64,000 bases of DNA from Rhizobium laguerreae (GCF_002008165.1 NZ_MRDM01000011.1:186001-250000); one strand, 5' to 3'. Counted from the stretch's first letter, positions 48,959-58,720 are shown. The notes: a model not told the origin generated them from the letters alone. Numbers and translations: made by a program.

Positions 48959-50545
48959 ATGTTTGAAAACCTCCAGGACCGTCTTGGATCCATTCTGAAT
49001 GGACTGACAGGCCGTGGCGCGCTTTCGGAAGCCGATGTTTCCGCAGCGCTGCGCGAGGTTCGCCGTGCGTTGCTGGAGGCCGATGTCGCGCTCGACGTCG
49101 TGCGTTCCTTCACCGACCGCGTGCGTGAAAAGGCCGTCGGCGCCGAGATCCTGAAGTCGATCAAGCCCGGCCAGATGGTCGTCAAGATCGTGCATGACGA
49201 ACTGATCGAGATGCTGGGCGGCGAAGGGGTCGGCATCGATCTGCATGCACCGGCCCCCGTCGTCGTCATGATGGTCGGCCTGCAGGGCTCCGGCAAGACG
49301 ACGACGTCGGCGAAGATCGCCCATCGCCTGTCGACGCGCGAGAAGAAGAAGGTGCTGATGGCGTCGCTCGACACGCGCCGTCCGGCAGCCCAGGAGCAGC
49401 TTCGCCAGCTCGGCGCGCAGGCCAATATCGACACGCTGCCGATCATATCAGGCCAGTCGCCGACCGATATCGCTGCCCGCGCCGTGCAGGCGGCCAAGCT
49501 CGGCGGCCATGACGTCGTCATCCTCGATACCGCCGGCCGCACGCATATCGACGAGCCCTTGATGGTCGAGATGGCCGACATCAAGAAGCGGTCGAACCCG
49601 CATGAAATCCTGCTGGTCGCCGACAGCCTCACCGGCCAGGACGCCGTCAACCTCGCCCGCAGTTTTGACGAACGCGTCGGCATCACCGGTCTGGTGCTGA
49701 CCCGCATGGACGGCGATGGCCGCGGCGGTGCAGCCCTTTCGATGCGGGCGGTCACTGGCAAGCCGATCAAACTGATCGGCGTCGGCGAGAAGATGAGCGA
49801 GCTGGAGGAATTCCATCCTCGCCGCATCGCCGACCGCATCCTCGGCATGGGCGACATCGTCTCGCTCGTCGAGCGCGCGTCCGAAAACATCGACGCCGAG
49901 AAGGCGGCGGCCATGGCCGCCAAGATGGCCAAGGGCAAGTTCGACCTCGACGACCTGGCCGACCAGCTGCGCCAGATGCAGAAGATGGGCGGCATGGGCG
50001 GTATCATGGGCATGATGCCCGGCATGGCCGGCATGAAGGACAAGATGGCCGCAGCCGGCCTCGACGATAAGCTTTTCGGTCGCCAGATCGCCATCATCCA
50101 GTCGATGACCAAGGCCGAGCGCACCAATCCCGACCTGCTCAAGCATTCGCGCAAGAAGCGCATCGCCGCCGGCTCCGGCACCGATGCCGCCGCCATCAAC
50201 AAGCTTCTGAAGATGCACCGCCAGATGGCGGACATGATGAAGATGATGGGCGGCAAAGGCAAAGGCGGCATGATGAAGCAGATGATGGGCGGCCTTGCCG
50301 GCAAGATGGGGCTCGGCGGCGGCATGGGCGGCATGGGTGGCGGCATGCCCGATCTCTCGAATATCGATCCCCGGCAGCTCGAGGCCTTGCAGAAGCAGGC
50401 GGAAGCGGCGGGGCTTGGAAAACCGGGTGGGGGTATGCCCGGTCTCGGCGGTCTGCCGGGTGGTTTGTCGGGCCTCGGCGGCGCCAAGCTGCCGGGCCTT
50501 GGCGGTGGTTTCCCGGGTTTGCCCGGATTGCCCAAGAAGAAGTGA
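48959..50545 (+). CDS. ffh: Signal recognition particle protein Ffh
   Basis: SRP54 GTPase that binds signal sequences on ribosomes and pairs with FtsY. The 528-residue protein has the NG domain motifs G-L-Q-G-S-G-K-T-T-T (about 106-115), D-T-A-G-R and T-R-M-D-G-D-G-R-G-G, then a Met-rich M domain from about 330. The last 60 residues form a Gly/Met/Pro-rich tail (G-G-M-G-G-M-G-G-G-M, L-P-G-L-G-G-G-F-P-G) beyond the E. coli protein's end. GGAAGAG precedes the ATG; open codons upstream cover the leader hairpin and are not used. Confidence 0.97.
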   Translation: MFENLQDRLGSILNGLTGRGALSEADVSAALREVRRALLEADVALDVVRSFTDRVREKAVGAEILKSIKPGQMVVKIVHDELIEMLGGEGVGIDLHAPAPVVVMMVGLQGSGKTTTSAKIAHRLSTREKKKVLMASLDTRRPAAQEQLRQLGAQANIDTLPIISGQSPTDIAARAVQAAKLGGHDVVILDTAGRTHIDEPLMVEMADIKKRSNPHEILLVADSLTGQDAVNLARSFDERVGITGLVLTRMDGDGRGGAALSMRAVTGKPIKLIGVGEKMSELEEFHPRRIADRILGMGDIVSLVERASENIDAEKAAAMAAKMAKGKFDLDDLADQLRQMQKMGGMGGIMGMMPGMAGMKDKMAAAGLDDKLFGRQIAIIQSMTKAERTNPDLLKHSRKKRIAAGSGTDAAAINKLLKMHRQMADMMKMMGGKGKGGMMKQMMGGLAGKMGLGGGMGGMGGGMPDLSNIDPRQLEALQKQAEAAGLGKPGGGMPGLGGLPGGLSGLGGAKLPGLGGGFPGLPGLPKKK

Positions 50546-50561
50546 AAGGATCGCTTGCCCC

Positions 50562-50882
50562 ATGATTGATCCAAACGTCAAAACCCAGCTTGCGAGCTAT
50601 CGTCAGTCGATCGACAATATCGATGCCGCTCTCGTGCACATGCTTGCCGAACGCTTCCGCTGCACCAAAGAGGTCGGCGTGCTGAAGGCCAAATACAATT
50701 TGCCGCCGGCCGACCCGGCGCGCGAGGAATACCAGATCGAACGCCTTCGCCAGCTGGCGAAAGCTGCCAATCTGGACCCGGATTTCGCCGAGAAGTTCCT
50801 GAACTTCGTCATCAAGGAAGTCATCCGGCATCATGAGCAGATCGCTGCGGATCACGCTGAACAGAGCACTGCAGCCCGATAA
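50562..50882 (+). CDS. Chorismate mutase, AroQ class
   Basis: A 106-residue all-helical enzyme converting chorismate to prephenate for Phe and Tyr. It has the AroQ pattern: R-Q-S-I-D-N-I-D-A-A-L (about 14-24), R-F-R-C-T-K-E-V-G-V-L-K (about 31-42) and a C-terminal helix with I-K-E-V-I-R-H-H-E-Q. It is monofunctional, without a prephenate dehydratase domain. It sits 16 bases after ffh and before rpsP, an order common in Rhizobiales though its product is unrelated to translation. Confidence 0.92.
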   Translation: MIDPNVKTQLASYRQSIDNIDAALVHMLAERFRCTKEVGVLKAKYNLPPADPAREEYQIERLRQLAKAANLDPDFAEKFLNFVIKEVIRHHEQIAADHAEQSTAAR

Positions 50883-50930
50883 CCGTACCGCTCGAGAAAG
50901 CGGTCAAGAAAAGCCCAAGGAGTAAAGAAC

Positions 50931-51299
50931 ATGGCACTGAAAATTCGTCTCGCCCGCGGTGGTTCCAAGAAGCGCCCGTACTACCACGTCGTTCTCGCCG
51001 ATGCGCGCAGCCCGCGTGACGGCCGCTTCCTCGAAAACCTCGGTTCCTGGAACCCGATGCTTGCCAAGGATGATGAGAAGCGCGTTCAGCTGAACGCCGA
51101 GCGCATCAAGCACTGGATCGAACACGGCGCCCAGCCGACCGACCGCGTTCTGCGCTTCCTCGACGAGGCAGGCGTTGCCAAGCGCGAAGCCAAGAACAAC
51201 CCGGTCAAGGCAAAGCCCGGCAAGCGCGCCCAGGAACGCACCGCCGAAAAGGCTCAGAAGGTCGCCGACGCTGCTGCTGCCGCCGACGCCGCGGAATAA
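50931..51299 (+). CDS. rpsP: 30S ribosomal protein S16
   Basis: Binds 16S rRNA early in 30S assembly. The core (1-80) has [16 protein letters not shown] and the D-G-R-F-L-E-N-L-G motif. At 122 residues it is about 40 longer than E. coli S16; the extra C-terminal part is rich in Lys, Ala and Glu and ends A-A-A-A-A-D-A-A-E, common in Rhizobiales. AAGGAG lies upstream. A strong hairpin separates it from rimM. Confidence 0.97.
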   Translation: MALKIRLARGGSKKRPYYHVVLADARSPRDGRFLENLGSWNPMLAKDDEKRVQLNAERIKHWIEHGAQPTDRVLRFLDEAGVAKREAKNNPVKAKPGKRAQERTAEKAQKVADAAAAADAAE

Positions 51300-51317
51300 T
51301 CGCGACACTCCTTCGAG

Positions 51318-51350
51318 CGGGCGGCATGGCGACATGCCGCCCGTTTTCGT
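51318..51350 (+). terminator. Terminator-like hairpin between rpsP and rimM
   Basis: CGGGCGGCATG and CATGCCGCCCG pair perfectly over 11 bp around a GCGA tetraloop, followed by TTTTCGTTT. It probably lets rpsP be made in excess over rimM and trmD. Confidence 0.85.
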
Positions 51351-51411
51351 TTCCAATCGCACGCACTTCGTTTATGAGAAACCTGTCTTTCGGCTTCACA
51401 TGAAGGAACCC

Positions 51412-51981
51412 ATGACCAAGCTTGAAAACCCCGTTCTGATGGCGACGATCGGTGGCGCGCAAGGCCTCCGGGGCGAGGTGCGCGCCAAGGCCTATACGGC
51501 CGATCCCGGCGCGCTTGGCGACTACGGCCATCTGCACAGCATGGACGGCCGCAGCTTCGAAGTCCTCGAAATCCGCGAGATGAAGAATGTGGTCGTCGTC
51601 CGTTTCCGCGGCGTCAACGACCGCAATGCCGCCGAGGCCCTGAACGGGCTTGAACTCTATATCGAGCGGGACAATCTGCCGGACGAGGAGCTGGAGGACG
51701 ACGAGTTCTACTATGCCGATCTCGAAGGGCTCGAAGCGCGCGACGACAAGGGTGTCAGCTATGGCACAGTCACCGGGGTCTTCGATTTCGGCGCCGGCGA
51801 CCTGCTGGAACTCAAAGGTCCGGGCAAGCGCCCGGTGCTGATCCCCTTCTCCGAAGCCTCGGTGCTGGAGATCGACCTCGAGGCCGGCACGCTGCTGATC
51901 GATCCGCTGGCGGCGGGTCTGGTCGACGATCCCGAAGAGCTTTCGAAATTCACTCCCGACAAGCCGAAAAAGAAGAAGTAA
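51412..51981 (+). CDS. rimM: 16S rRNA processing protein RimM
   Basis: Assembly factor for the 30S head that binds S19. The 189-residue protein opens [16 protein letters not shown] (about 7-22), the RimM N-terminal motif, and carries a PRC-barrel domain from about 97 (Y-Y-A-D-L-E-G-L to V-L-I-P-F). The second of two ATGs four codons apart has AAGGA and was taken. Its TAA overlaps the trmD ATG. Confidence 0.95.
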   Translation: MTKLENPVLMATIGGAQGLRGEVRAKAYTADPGALGDYGHLHSMDGRSFEVLEIREMKNVVVVRFRGVNDRNAAEALNGLELYIERDNLPDEELEDDEFYYADLEGLEARDDKGVSYGTVTGVFDFGAGDLLELKGPGKRPVLIPFSEASVLEIDLEAGTLLIDPLAAGLVDDPEELSKFTPDKPKKKK

Positions 51982-52682
51982 TGGCTTTCCGGGCGAGCGT
52001 GCTGACACTTTATCCGGAAATGTTTCCGGGGCATCTGGGCTTCTCGCTCGCCGGCAAGGCGATGGAGCGGGGACAATGGTCGCTGGACACGGTGCAGATT
52101 CGCGACTTCGCCACCGACAGACACCGCACCGTCGACGACACCCCGGCAGGCGGCGGCGCCGGCATGGTGCTGAAACCAGACATTCTCGCCCGCGCGATCG
52201 ACAGCGCCTCAGAAAACGATACCCGCCCGCGGCTGCTGATGAGCCCGCGCGGACGGCCGCTGACGCAGGAGCGTGTGCGCGTGCTCGCGGCGGGCGACGG
52301 CGTCATCATCGTCTGCGGCCGCTTCGAGGGCGTCGACCAGCGGGTGATCGAGGCGCGCGGACTGGAAGAGGTCTCGATCGGCGACTGCGTGCTGTCAGGC
52401 GGCGAGCCGGCGGCGCTGATCGTGCTCGATGCCATCATCCGCATCCTGCCTGGTGTCATGGGCAACGATCTTTCCGGCCTGCACGAAAGCTTTGAAGGCG
52501 GACTGCTGGAACATCCGCATTATACCCGGCCGCAGGAATGGGAAGGCCGGGAAATCCCCGCGATCCTCGCCTCGGGCAACCACGGCGCGATCGAGAAATG
52601 GCGGCATCAGGAAGCGGTGCGGCTGACGCAGGAGCGGCGGCCGGATCTGCTGGAAAAGGCCAAAAGCAAGAAAAACGGCTGA
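51981..52682 (+). CDS. trmD: tRNA (guanine-N1)-methyltransferase TrmD
   Basis: SPOUT-class enzyme making m1G37 in tRNAs, which prevents +1 frameshifting. The 233-residue protein has T-L-Y-P-E-M-F-P-G near the start, the trefoil-knot segments [10 protein letters not shown] and [11 protein letters not shown] (about 112-122), and [13 protein letters not shown]. It overlaps rimM by one base. Confidence 0.97.
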   Translation: MAFRASVLTLYPEMFPGHLGFSLAGKAMERGQWSLDTVQIRDFATDRHRTVDDTPAGGGAGMVLKPDILARAIDSASENDTRPRLLMSPRGRPLTQERVRVLAAGDGVIIVCGRFEGVDQRVIEARGLEEVSIGDCVLSGGEPAALIVLDAIIRILPGVMGNDLSGLHESFEGGLLEHPHYTRPQEWEGREIPAILASGNHGAIEKWRHQEAVRLTQERRPDLLEKAKSKKNG

Positions 52683-52896
52683 TTTCGCAGCCCTTTTCAC
52701 AAAAATGCCGTCCAAGGGATGACAAGCCCTGGCCTTTCGTGTATTGGCGCACGCGGAAATGGGGTTTATCCCCGTCTGCCAGCAAACAAAGAATGGCGAA
52801 TCCGCTCCCGCCCTTGATGGGCAAAGTCCTGAGGCCAGTTCCGAAGGATCAGTGTCGAGCGCTCTGGCTGTTTCAGAAGAACCAAAGGTTAAGACG

Positions 52897-53451
52897 ATGA
52901 ACATCATTCAGCAGCTTGAGGCCGAACAGGCCGCCAAGATCGAAGCCAAGCGCACGCTTCCCGAATTTTCCCCCGGCGACACTGTCCGCGTCAACGTCAA
53001 GGTCACGGAAGGCACCCGTACCCGCGTTCAGGCCTATGAAGGCGTCTGCATCGCCCGCTCGGGCGGCGGCCTGCAGGAAAACTTCACCGTCCGCAAGATC
53101 TCCTACGGTGAAGGCGTCGAGCGCGTATTCCCGGTCTACTCGCCGATGATCGAAAGCGTCGACGTCGTTCGCCGCGGTAAGGTCCGTCGCGCCAAGCTCT
53201 ATTACCTGCGCGACCGTCGCGGCAAGTCTGCCCGTATCGTTGAAGACACCGGCGTTCGCGCCCGCAAGCTCAACGACGCCGAGCGCGCCGCCATTGCCGA
53301 GGAAAAGGCACGCATCGAAGCTGAAAAGGTGGCAGCAGCTCAGGCGCTCGCCGCCGAGAGGGCAGCAGCAGAAGCTGCGGAAGCCAAGGCTGCCGCTGAA
53401 AAGGCCGCCGCAGAAGCAGCCGCCGCTGCAGCGGAACCGGCAGCAGAATAA
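52897..53451 (+). CDS. rplS: 50S ribosomal protein L19
   Basis: L19 lies at the 30S-50S interface. The core (about 1-118) has [13 protein letters not shown] and the ending [18 protein letters not shown]. At 184 residues it has a C-terminal extension of about 60 residues made mostly of Ala, Glu and Lys that should form a long helix. The gap of 214 bases after trmD holds an open frame without a ribosome site; the ATG at M-N-I-I-Q-Q-L is the family start. Confidence 0.97.
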   Translation: MNIIQQLEAEQAAKIEAKRTLPEFSPGDTVRVNVKVTEGTRTRVQAYEGVCIARSGGGLQENFTVRKISYGEGVERVFPVYSPMIESVDVVRRGKVRRAKLYYLRDRRGKSARIVEDTGVRARKLNDAERAAIAEEKARIEAEKVAAAQALAAERAAAEAAEAKAAAEKAAAEAAAAAAEPAAE

Positions 53452-53481
53452 GATCTGCGCCACGCAAAATTCTTTGCTTGG

Positions 53482-53517
53482 AAAGGCGGCCTTCGGGTCG
53501 CCTTTTCTATTTTTTGC
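53482..53517 (+). terminator. Terminator after rplS
   Basis: AAAGGCG / CGCCTTT stem with a CTTCGG-containing loop, followed by TCTATTTTTT. It ends the ffh-rplS series. Confidence 0.88.
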
Positions 53518-53595
53518 TTCGGTGCGCAGCCGGCGGCCTTGCCTCAGGCCTATCTTCCGTGACAGTTTTTGCCGTTCAATTTGGGGAACCGTTCA

Positions 53596-54393
53596 ATGTT
53601 GTTTCGCCGTACCGTTCTTGCGAGCTTCGCCGCCCTTGCTCTTGCACCCCTCGCCGCATTAGCCGCCGAACTGCCCGATCTCGGCGGCAAGAGCGTCGTC
53701 GTCGTCACCGAGAATGCCTATCCGCCGCTGCAATTCGTCGATCCGAAGTCCGGCAAGGCGATCGGCTGGGAATATGATGCGATGAACGAGATCGCCAAGC
53801 GGCTGAATTTCAAGGTCGAATACCAGAACACCAGCTGGGACGCGATGATCCAGGCGGTGTCCGACGGCCAGTACAACATCGGCATGACCGGCATCACCAT
53901 CAAGGAAGACCGCAAGCAGAAGGTGGATTTCTCCGATCCCTATATGCGCTCGCAGCAGTTCATGCTGGTGCGCGGCGACGAGACGCGCTTCACCGATGCC
54001 AAGTCCTTCGGCGAATTCAAGGATGGCCTGGTCGGCGCACAGCCCGGCACCACGCCCTTCTACACCGCCGTCTATGAAGTGCTTGATGGCAACGAGCAGA
54101 ACCCCCGCATCAAACTCTTCGAAACCTTCGGCGCCACCGTCCAGGCCCTGAAGGCCGGCGACGTCGACGTCGTGCTGACCGACGGCACCGCCGGCAAGGG
54201 TTATGTCGATGCCTCGAACGGCGCCTTGAAGCTGATCGGCGAACCGCTCGGCACCGAGGATTTCGGCTTCATCTTCCCGAAGGGCTCCGACCTCGTCGCC
54301 CCGGTCAATGCCGCCATCGCCGCACTCAAGGCCGACGGCACACTGGATGGGCTGAACAAGAAGTGGTTCCTCGACTACAAGATGGGCGAATGA
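53596..54393 (+). CDS. Polar amino-acid ABC transporter substrate-binding protein
   Basis: A 265-residue periplasmic binding protein of family 3. The signal peptide covers about 1-23 (cleavage after A-L-A). The mature part has Y-P-P-L-Q-F-V-D (about 43-50), G-W-E-Y-D-A-M-N-E-I-A, the E-D-R-K-Q-K-V-D-F-S-D-P-Y motif and the C-terminal L-N-K-K-W-F. The ligand is likely a polar amino acid or opine; which one cannot be told. GGGGAA is eight bases upstream. The permease follows after 16 bases. Confidence 0.9.
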   Translation: MLFRRTVLASFAALALAPLAALAAELPDLGGKSVVVVTENAYPPLQFVDPKSGKAIGWEYDAMNEIAKRLNFKVEYQNTSWDAMIQAVSDGQYNIGMTGITIKEDRKQKVDFSDPYMRSQQFMLVRGDETRFTDAKSFGEFKDGLVGAQPGTTPFYTAVYEVLDGNEQNPRIKLFETFGATVQALKAGDVDVVLTDGTAGKGYVDASNGALKLIGEPLGTEDFGFIFPKGSDLVAPVNAAIAALKADGTLDGLNKKWFLDYKMGE

Positions 54394-54409
54394 CGCCGAA
54401 AAACGACTA

Positions 54410-55222
54410 ATGGCCCTGCGACCATCTCGCGACAGATACGTCAAGGACGACTATCCCTGGTGGCTGGTCGCCCTCGTCACGATCGGCATCGTGCTTGCCG
54501 CCGTCATCGTCGCCAACGATATCTATGCCCAGGTCTTCCGCACCGTCGTCAACGGTGTCTGCGTCACCGTCTTCGTCACGCTGGTCGCCTTCGTGCTCGC
54601 CACCGTACTCGGCCTCGGCATCTGCCTGCTCGGCATGGCCGACAGCCAGGTGTTGCGTCAGATCGCGAGATTCTACATCGAGATCATCCGCGGCATCCCT
54701 ATCCTCGTGCTGCTGTTCTACGTCGCCTTCGTCGGCGCGCCGACCCTGGTCGCAGCCTACAACTTCCTGATTTCACCGCTGGTGACATCAGGCATGGCCG
54801 AACCCATCCTGGTGCGCGACCTCTCGCTGATGTGGCGAGCGATCATCGCGCTGACGGTCGGTTATTCCTCCTTCATCGCCGAAATCTTCCGGGCCGGCTT
54901 CCAGTCGGTCGATCTCGGCCAGATCGAGGCGGCCAAGGCGCTTGGCCTGTCGCGCTACCGGCGCTTTCGCTCCGTCGTCTTCCCGCAGGCGATCCGGGTG
55001 ATCTTCCCGCCGCTCTCCAACGATTTCGTCTCGATGGTGAAGGACAGCTCGCTCGTCTCCGTGCTCGGCGTCGCCGACATCACCCAGATGGGCAAGGTCT
55101 ATGCCGCCGGTTCCTTCCGCTTCTTCGAGACCTATTCGATCGTCACCTATATCTATCTGATCCTGACGATCGGCCTGTCGCTGGCGCTGCGGCGGACGGA
55201 GAAATGGATGAAGTCGCGGTGA
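54410..55222 (+). CDS. Polar amino-acid ABC transporter permease
   Basis: A 270-residue membrane protein of the HisM/HisQ family. Hydrophobic segments lie at about 17-38, 50-75, 90-108, 140-160 and 240-262. It has E-I-I-R-G-I-P-I-L-V-L-L-F-Y (about 88-101) and the EAA loop Q-I-E-A-A-K-A-L-G-L-S (about 171-181), the ATPase docking site. No ATPase gene follows; the next gene is leuC. The ATPase must come from elsewhere. Confidence 0.9.
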   Translation: MALRPSRDRYVKDDYPWWLVALVTIGIVLAAVIVANDIYAQVFRTVVNGVCVTVFVTLVAFVLATVLGLGICLLGMADSQVLRQIARFYIEIIRGIPILVLLFYVAFVGAPTLVAAYNFLISPLVTSGMAEPILVRDLSLMWRAIIALTVGYSSFIAEIFRAGFQSVDLGQIEAAKALGLSRYRRFRSVVFPQAIRVIFPPLSNDFVSMVKDSSLVSVLGVADITQMGKVYAAGSFRFFETYSIVTYIYLILTIGLSLALRRTEKWMKSR

Positions 55223-55504
55223 CGGCACCAATAGCCGCACCACTGAGGGGTCGCAGAGCGTCTGCTGATGATTCAAATTGAAGCTGCCGCGAAAAATCGC
55301 TATATGCAGGGCCATGGAATCCAAGTTCAGATGCATTGGTGCGCATATTTTCGTGCTGCAGGACCATTATCGCCTGCCGGCGCGGTTTTTTGCGTGCGTG
55401 TCCGGCGCGCTCAACAGCCGACTTCGTTGATCGAATGACGGCCGGCGGAGCCTGATCCGCCATTTCTCGATTTTCCAAAGCTTCCAAGAAACGGACTTAA
55501 CGCC

Positions 55505-56914
55505 ATGAGCGCACCGCGTACCCTCTACGACAAGATCTGGGACGATCATCTGGTCGACGAACAGCCGGACGGCACCTGTCTTCTCTACATCGACCGCCAT
55601 CTGGTCCACGAAGTCACCTCGCCGCAGGCTTTCGAAGGCCTGCGCATGACCGGCCGCAAGGTTCGCGCGCCGGAAAAGACGCTCGCGGTCGTCGACCATA
55701 ACGTTCCGACCTCGCCCGACCGCCATCTCGGCATCAAGAACGAGGAAAGCCGCATCCAGGTGGAAGCGCTGGCGACCAATGCCGCCGAATTCGGTGTCGA
55801 ATATTATTCGGCAAGCGACAAGCGCCAGGGCATTGTCCACATCGTCGGTCCGGAACAGGGCTTCACCCTGCCCGGCATGACCATCGTCTGCGGCGACAGC
55901 CACACCTCGACGCATGGCGCCTTCGGCGCGCTGGCGCACGGCATCGGCACCTCCGAGGTCGAGCATGTGCTGGCGACCCAGACGCTGATCCAGAAGAAGG
56001 CGAAGAACATGCTGGTGCGGGTCGACGGCGTGCTTCCGCCGCATGTTACCGCCAAGGACATCATCCTTGCCATCATCGGCGAGATCGGCACAGCCGGCGG
56101 CACCGGCCACGTCATCGAATTTGCCGGCGAAGCGATCCGCGCGCTGTCGATGGAAGGCCGTATGACCATCTGCAACATGACGATCGAAGGCGGCGCGCGC
56201 GCCGGCCTGATCGCCCCTGACGAAAAGACCTTCGAATATATCAAGGGCAAGCCGCGCGCACCGAAGGGCGAGGCGCTCGAACAGGCGATCGCCTACTGGA
56301 AGACGCTGCAGACCGACGAGGGCGCTCATTACGACCGCGTCGTCGTGCTCGACGCCGCCAGCCTGCCGCCGATCGTTTCCTGGGGCTCCTCGCCCGAGGA
56401 TGTCATCTCCGTCCAGGGCATCGTTCCGAACCCGGACGACATTCCGGACGAAACCAAGCGCACCTCCAAGTGGCGCGCGCTTGACTATATGGGCCTGAAG
56501 CCGGGCACGAAGATGACCGACATCACGCTCGACCGCGTCTTCATCGGCTCCTGCACCAACGGCCGCATCGAGGATCTGCGCGAAGTCGCCAAGGTCGTTG
56601 AGGGCAAGACGGTTGCCCCGACCGTCGACGCGATGATCGTGCCGGGCTCCGGCCTCGTCAAGGAACAGGCGGAAGCCGAAGGCCTCGACAAGATCTTCAA
56701 GGCCGCGGGTTTCGACTGGCGCGAGCCGGGCTGCTCCATGTGTCTTGCGATGAACGACGACCGTCTGAAGCCGGGTGAGCGCTGCGCTTCGACCTCGAAC
56801 CGCAACTTCGAAGGCCGTCAGGGCTTCAAGGGCCGCACGCACCTCGTCTCGCCGGCAATGGCCGCCGCAGCCGCGATCGCCGGTCACTTCGTCGATATCC
56901 GCGAGTGGAACTGA
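55505..56914 (+). CDS. leuC: 3-Isopropylmalate dehydratase large subunit
   Basis: Isomerises 2- to 3-isopropylmalate in leucine synthesis, together with LeuD, which is not in this window. The 469-residue protein has the [4Fe-4S] ligands in F-I-G-S-C-T-N-G-R (about 346-354) and G-C-S-M-C-L-A-M-N (about 410-418), and the early [13 protein letters not shown] motif. The 280-base upstream region has a weak hairpin with CGGTTTTTTGC and a 38-codon frame that is not Leu-rich, so leader-peptide attenuation is not supported. Confidence 0.97.
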   Translation: MSAPRTLYDKIWDDHLVDEQPDGTCLLYIDRHLVHEVTSPQAFEGLRMTGRKVRAPEKTLAVVDHNVPTSPDRHLGIKNEESRIQVEALATNAAEFGVEYYSASDKRQGIVHIVGPEQGFTLPGMTIVCGDSHTSTHGAFGALAHGIGTSEVEHVLATQTLIQKKAKNMLVRVDGVLPPHVTAKDIILAIIGEIGTAGGTGHVIEFAGEAIRALSMEGRMTICNMTIEGGARAGLIAPDEKTFEYIKGKPRAPKGEALEQAIAYWKTLQTDEGAHYDRVVVLDAASLPPIVSWGSSPEDVISVQGIVPNPDDIPDETKRTSKWRALDYMGLKPGTKMTDITLDRVFIGSCTNGRIEDLREVAKVVEGKTVAPTVDAMIVPGSGLVKEQAEAEGLDKIFKAAGFDWREPGCSMCLAMNDDRLKPGERCASTSNRNFEGRQGFKGRTHLVSPAMAAAAAIAGHFVDIREWN

Positions 56915-56936
56915 TCCGTCAAAACGGATAACAATC

Positions 56937-56975
56937 AAAAGCCCACCGATGCCGCTGCGCATCGGTGGGCTTCAC
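56937..56975 (+). terminator. Terminator of leuC
   Basis: GCCCACCGATGC and GCATCGGTGGGC form a 12-bp stem with a CGCTGC loop, starting 27 bases past the stop. AAAA precedes it and the following T-run is interrupted (TTCACATTTT). Confidence 0.82.
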
Positions 56976-57069
56976 ATTTTATGCCGCCCGCCTCGATCGC
57001 CTTATAAAACGGCTACCGCATGCGGTCTTTTGCGGGACGACCCTTGCCTGGCGATAATCGAGACGACGA

Positions 57070-57900
57070 TCAGAAGGTTGCCGTCATCGGATCCGGCCCC
57101 ATGCGGGCACCGGCGCTGTCGAGCTTGGCGATCGCGGCCATATCGTCGGCGTCGAGCTTGAAGTCGAACACCTGGAAATTCTCCTCGATACGCGACGGCG
57201 TCACCGATTTCGGGATGACGACGAGGCCGCTGTCGATGTGCCAGCGAATGATGACCTGAGCCGGCGTCTTCTGATGCTTTTTGGCGATCTCGCCTATCAC
57301 CGCGTTCGAGATGAACTTGCCCTGGCCGAGCGGGCTCCAGGATTCGGTGGCGATACCAAGCTTCTTGTGAACCTCCTGCGCCGCCTTCTGTTGGAAATCG
57401 GGATGCAGCTCGATCTGGTTGATGACGGGAACGACACCGGTTTCGCCGATGATGCGTTCGAGATGTTCAGGATTGAAGTTCGACACGCCGATCGAGCGGG
57501 CGCGGCCCTCTTCCCGGATGCGGGCGAAAGCCTTCCAGGTCTCCGTATAGAGGCCGCGATGCGGCGACGGCCAGTGAATGAGGTAGAGGTCGACATATTC
57601 GGAACCGAGCTTCTTCAGGCTGCCGTCGAAGGCCCGCAGCGCATTGTCGTAGCCCTGGTCGTCGTTCCTGAGCTTGGTGGTGACGAAGATATCCTTGCGG
57701 TCGAGGCCGGAAGAGCGGATGCCTTCGCCGACGCCCTCTTCGTTGTCGTAACCGGAAGCCGTATCGATATGACGATAGCCGGCGGCGATTGCCGTGCGCA
57801 CGGTGGGAGCGGCAATGTCCTGCGGCGTCTGCCAGACGCCGAGGCCGACTTGCGGAATGGAATGTCCGTCATGGAAAGTGATGATGGGTTGAGCGGTCAC
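57070..57900 (-). CDS. Aldo/keto reductase (AKR5-like)
   Basis: A 276-residue NADPH-dependent reductase with the (beta/alpha)8 fold. It has G-L-G-V-W-Q-T (about 20-26), G-Y-R-H-I-D-T-A-S-G-Y-D-N-E-E-G-V-G (Asp and Tyr of the tetrad), T-K-L-R-N (Lys) and Y-L-I-H-W-P (His), plus I-P-K-S-V-T-P-S-R near the end. It resembles 2,5-diketo-gluconate reductases; the real substrate may be any small aldehyde or ketone. The GTG start has GGAG seven bases upstream and begins T-A-Q-P-I-I-T-F. Confidence 0.9.
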   Translation of the reverse strand: MTAQPIITFHDGHSIPQVGLGVWQTPQDIAAPTVRTAIAAGYRHIDTASGYDNEEGVGEGIRSSGLDRKDIFVTTKLRNDDQGYDNALRAFDGSLKKLGSEYVDLYLIHWPSPHRGLYTETWKAFARIREEGRARSIGVSNFNPEHLERIIGETGVVPVINQIELHPDFQQKAAQEVHKKLGIATESWSPLGQGKFISNAVIGEIAKKHQKTPAQVIIRWHIDSGLVVIPKSVTPSRIEENFQVFDFKLDADDMAAIAKLDSAGARMGPDPMTATF

Positions 57901-58031
57901 AATATATCTCCGGGAGTTTGAAGAATTGGACGAGGCATGAATTGCGCCCGCGCTTGCGGACGTCCCAGAACGCATTTCAGCCGGAGCGTTCGGTCACCGG
58001 AGGCATATAGGCGACCGCATCCGGAAAACAA

Positions 58032-58580
58032 TCAGACGACGCAGACAATCGTTCCCTTTCGAAGGTGAGGCAGCAGTCGGCGCATGTCGCGCAGGCTCAC
58101 CGCCACGCAGCCCGCCGTCGGCTCGTAGCCCGGCCTGATGAGATGGAAGAAGATCGCCGAGCCGCGATTGCGCGCACGCGAGGAGATGTTCCAGTCCATC
58201 ACCAGGCAGATGTCGTAGAGCCCGTCGCTGCGCCGCATCTCCTCGTGACTTACGCCGGACGGCGCCCGGACGAGGCGGTTATAGCTGGCACTGCCGGACT
58301 GATCGCACCAGAGCATGTCGGGGCGGATGCGGCGGATGGAAAGTGGAGTGACGAGCCGGCCGTTCCGCTCGCCGCGCCGGAAGCCGGATATCAGCTTCAT
58401 CGAGGCGATCGGCGTGGCGCCGTCGCCCTCGCGTTTCATCACGGTGCGGCCGGAGCGGCCGATCGCAGCAGGCACGGTGATGGCGCCGAGCCGGACGATC
58501 GCCCGGCTCCTGCGCCCCGGCGCAGGACGCACCACCATCGTCGATGGCGTTATACCCCGCCTCTGCCTTGCTTTTTCCAT
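58032..58580 (-). CDS. L,D-transpeptidase-family (YkuD) protein
   Basis: A YkuD-domain protein of about 182 residues. The active site reads F-H-L-I-R-P-G-Y-E-P-T-A-G-C-V-A-V-S (about 144-161) with catalytic His and Cys, as in the COG3786 group. I see no signal peptide, so a periplasmic place is uncertain. The start is doubtful: the ATG used gives M-E-K-A-R-Q with a weak GAGA; an ATG 15 codons earlier (M-I-S-I-E-A) is possible. It is divergent from the response regulator. Confidence 0.75.
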   Translation of the reverse strand: MEKARQRRGITPSTMVVRPAPGRRSRAIVRLGAITVPAAIGRSGRTVMKREGDGATPIASMKLISGFRRGERNGRLVTPLSIRRIRPDMLWCDQSGSASYNRLVRAPSGVSHEEMRRSDGLYDICLVMDWNISSRARNRGSAIFFHLIRPGYEPTAGCVAVSLRDMRRLLPHLRKGTIVCVV

Positions 58581-58720
58581 TTTTCTCGCATGTCGTGCCT
58601 TGTCTGGGGCTTCGATTGAAATCATATCGAAACCGACCCGGCAACAGCCCGCTGCCCGATCCTTGCCAAACCAGGAATTTGGCGTAGGACTAGGGAACTT
58701 AACACGAGGACGCAAACGGC

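Noticed and set aside
55315..55431. 38-codon frame ahead of leuC as a leucine leader peptide
   Set aside because: Only three or four leucines, not clustered, and no alternative terminator/antiterminator arrangement that I can draw with confidence.
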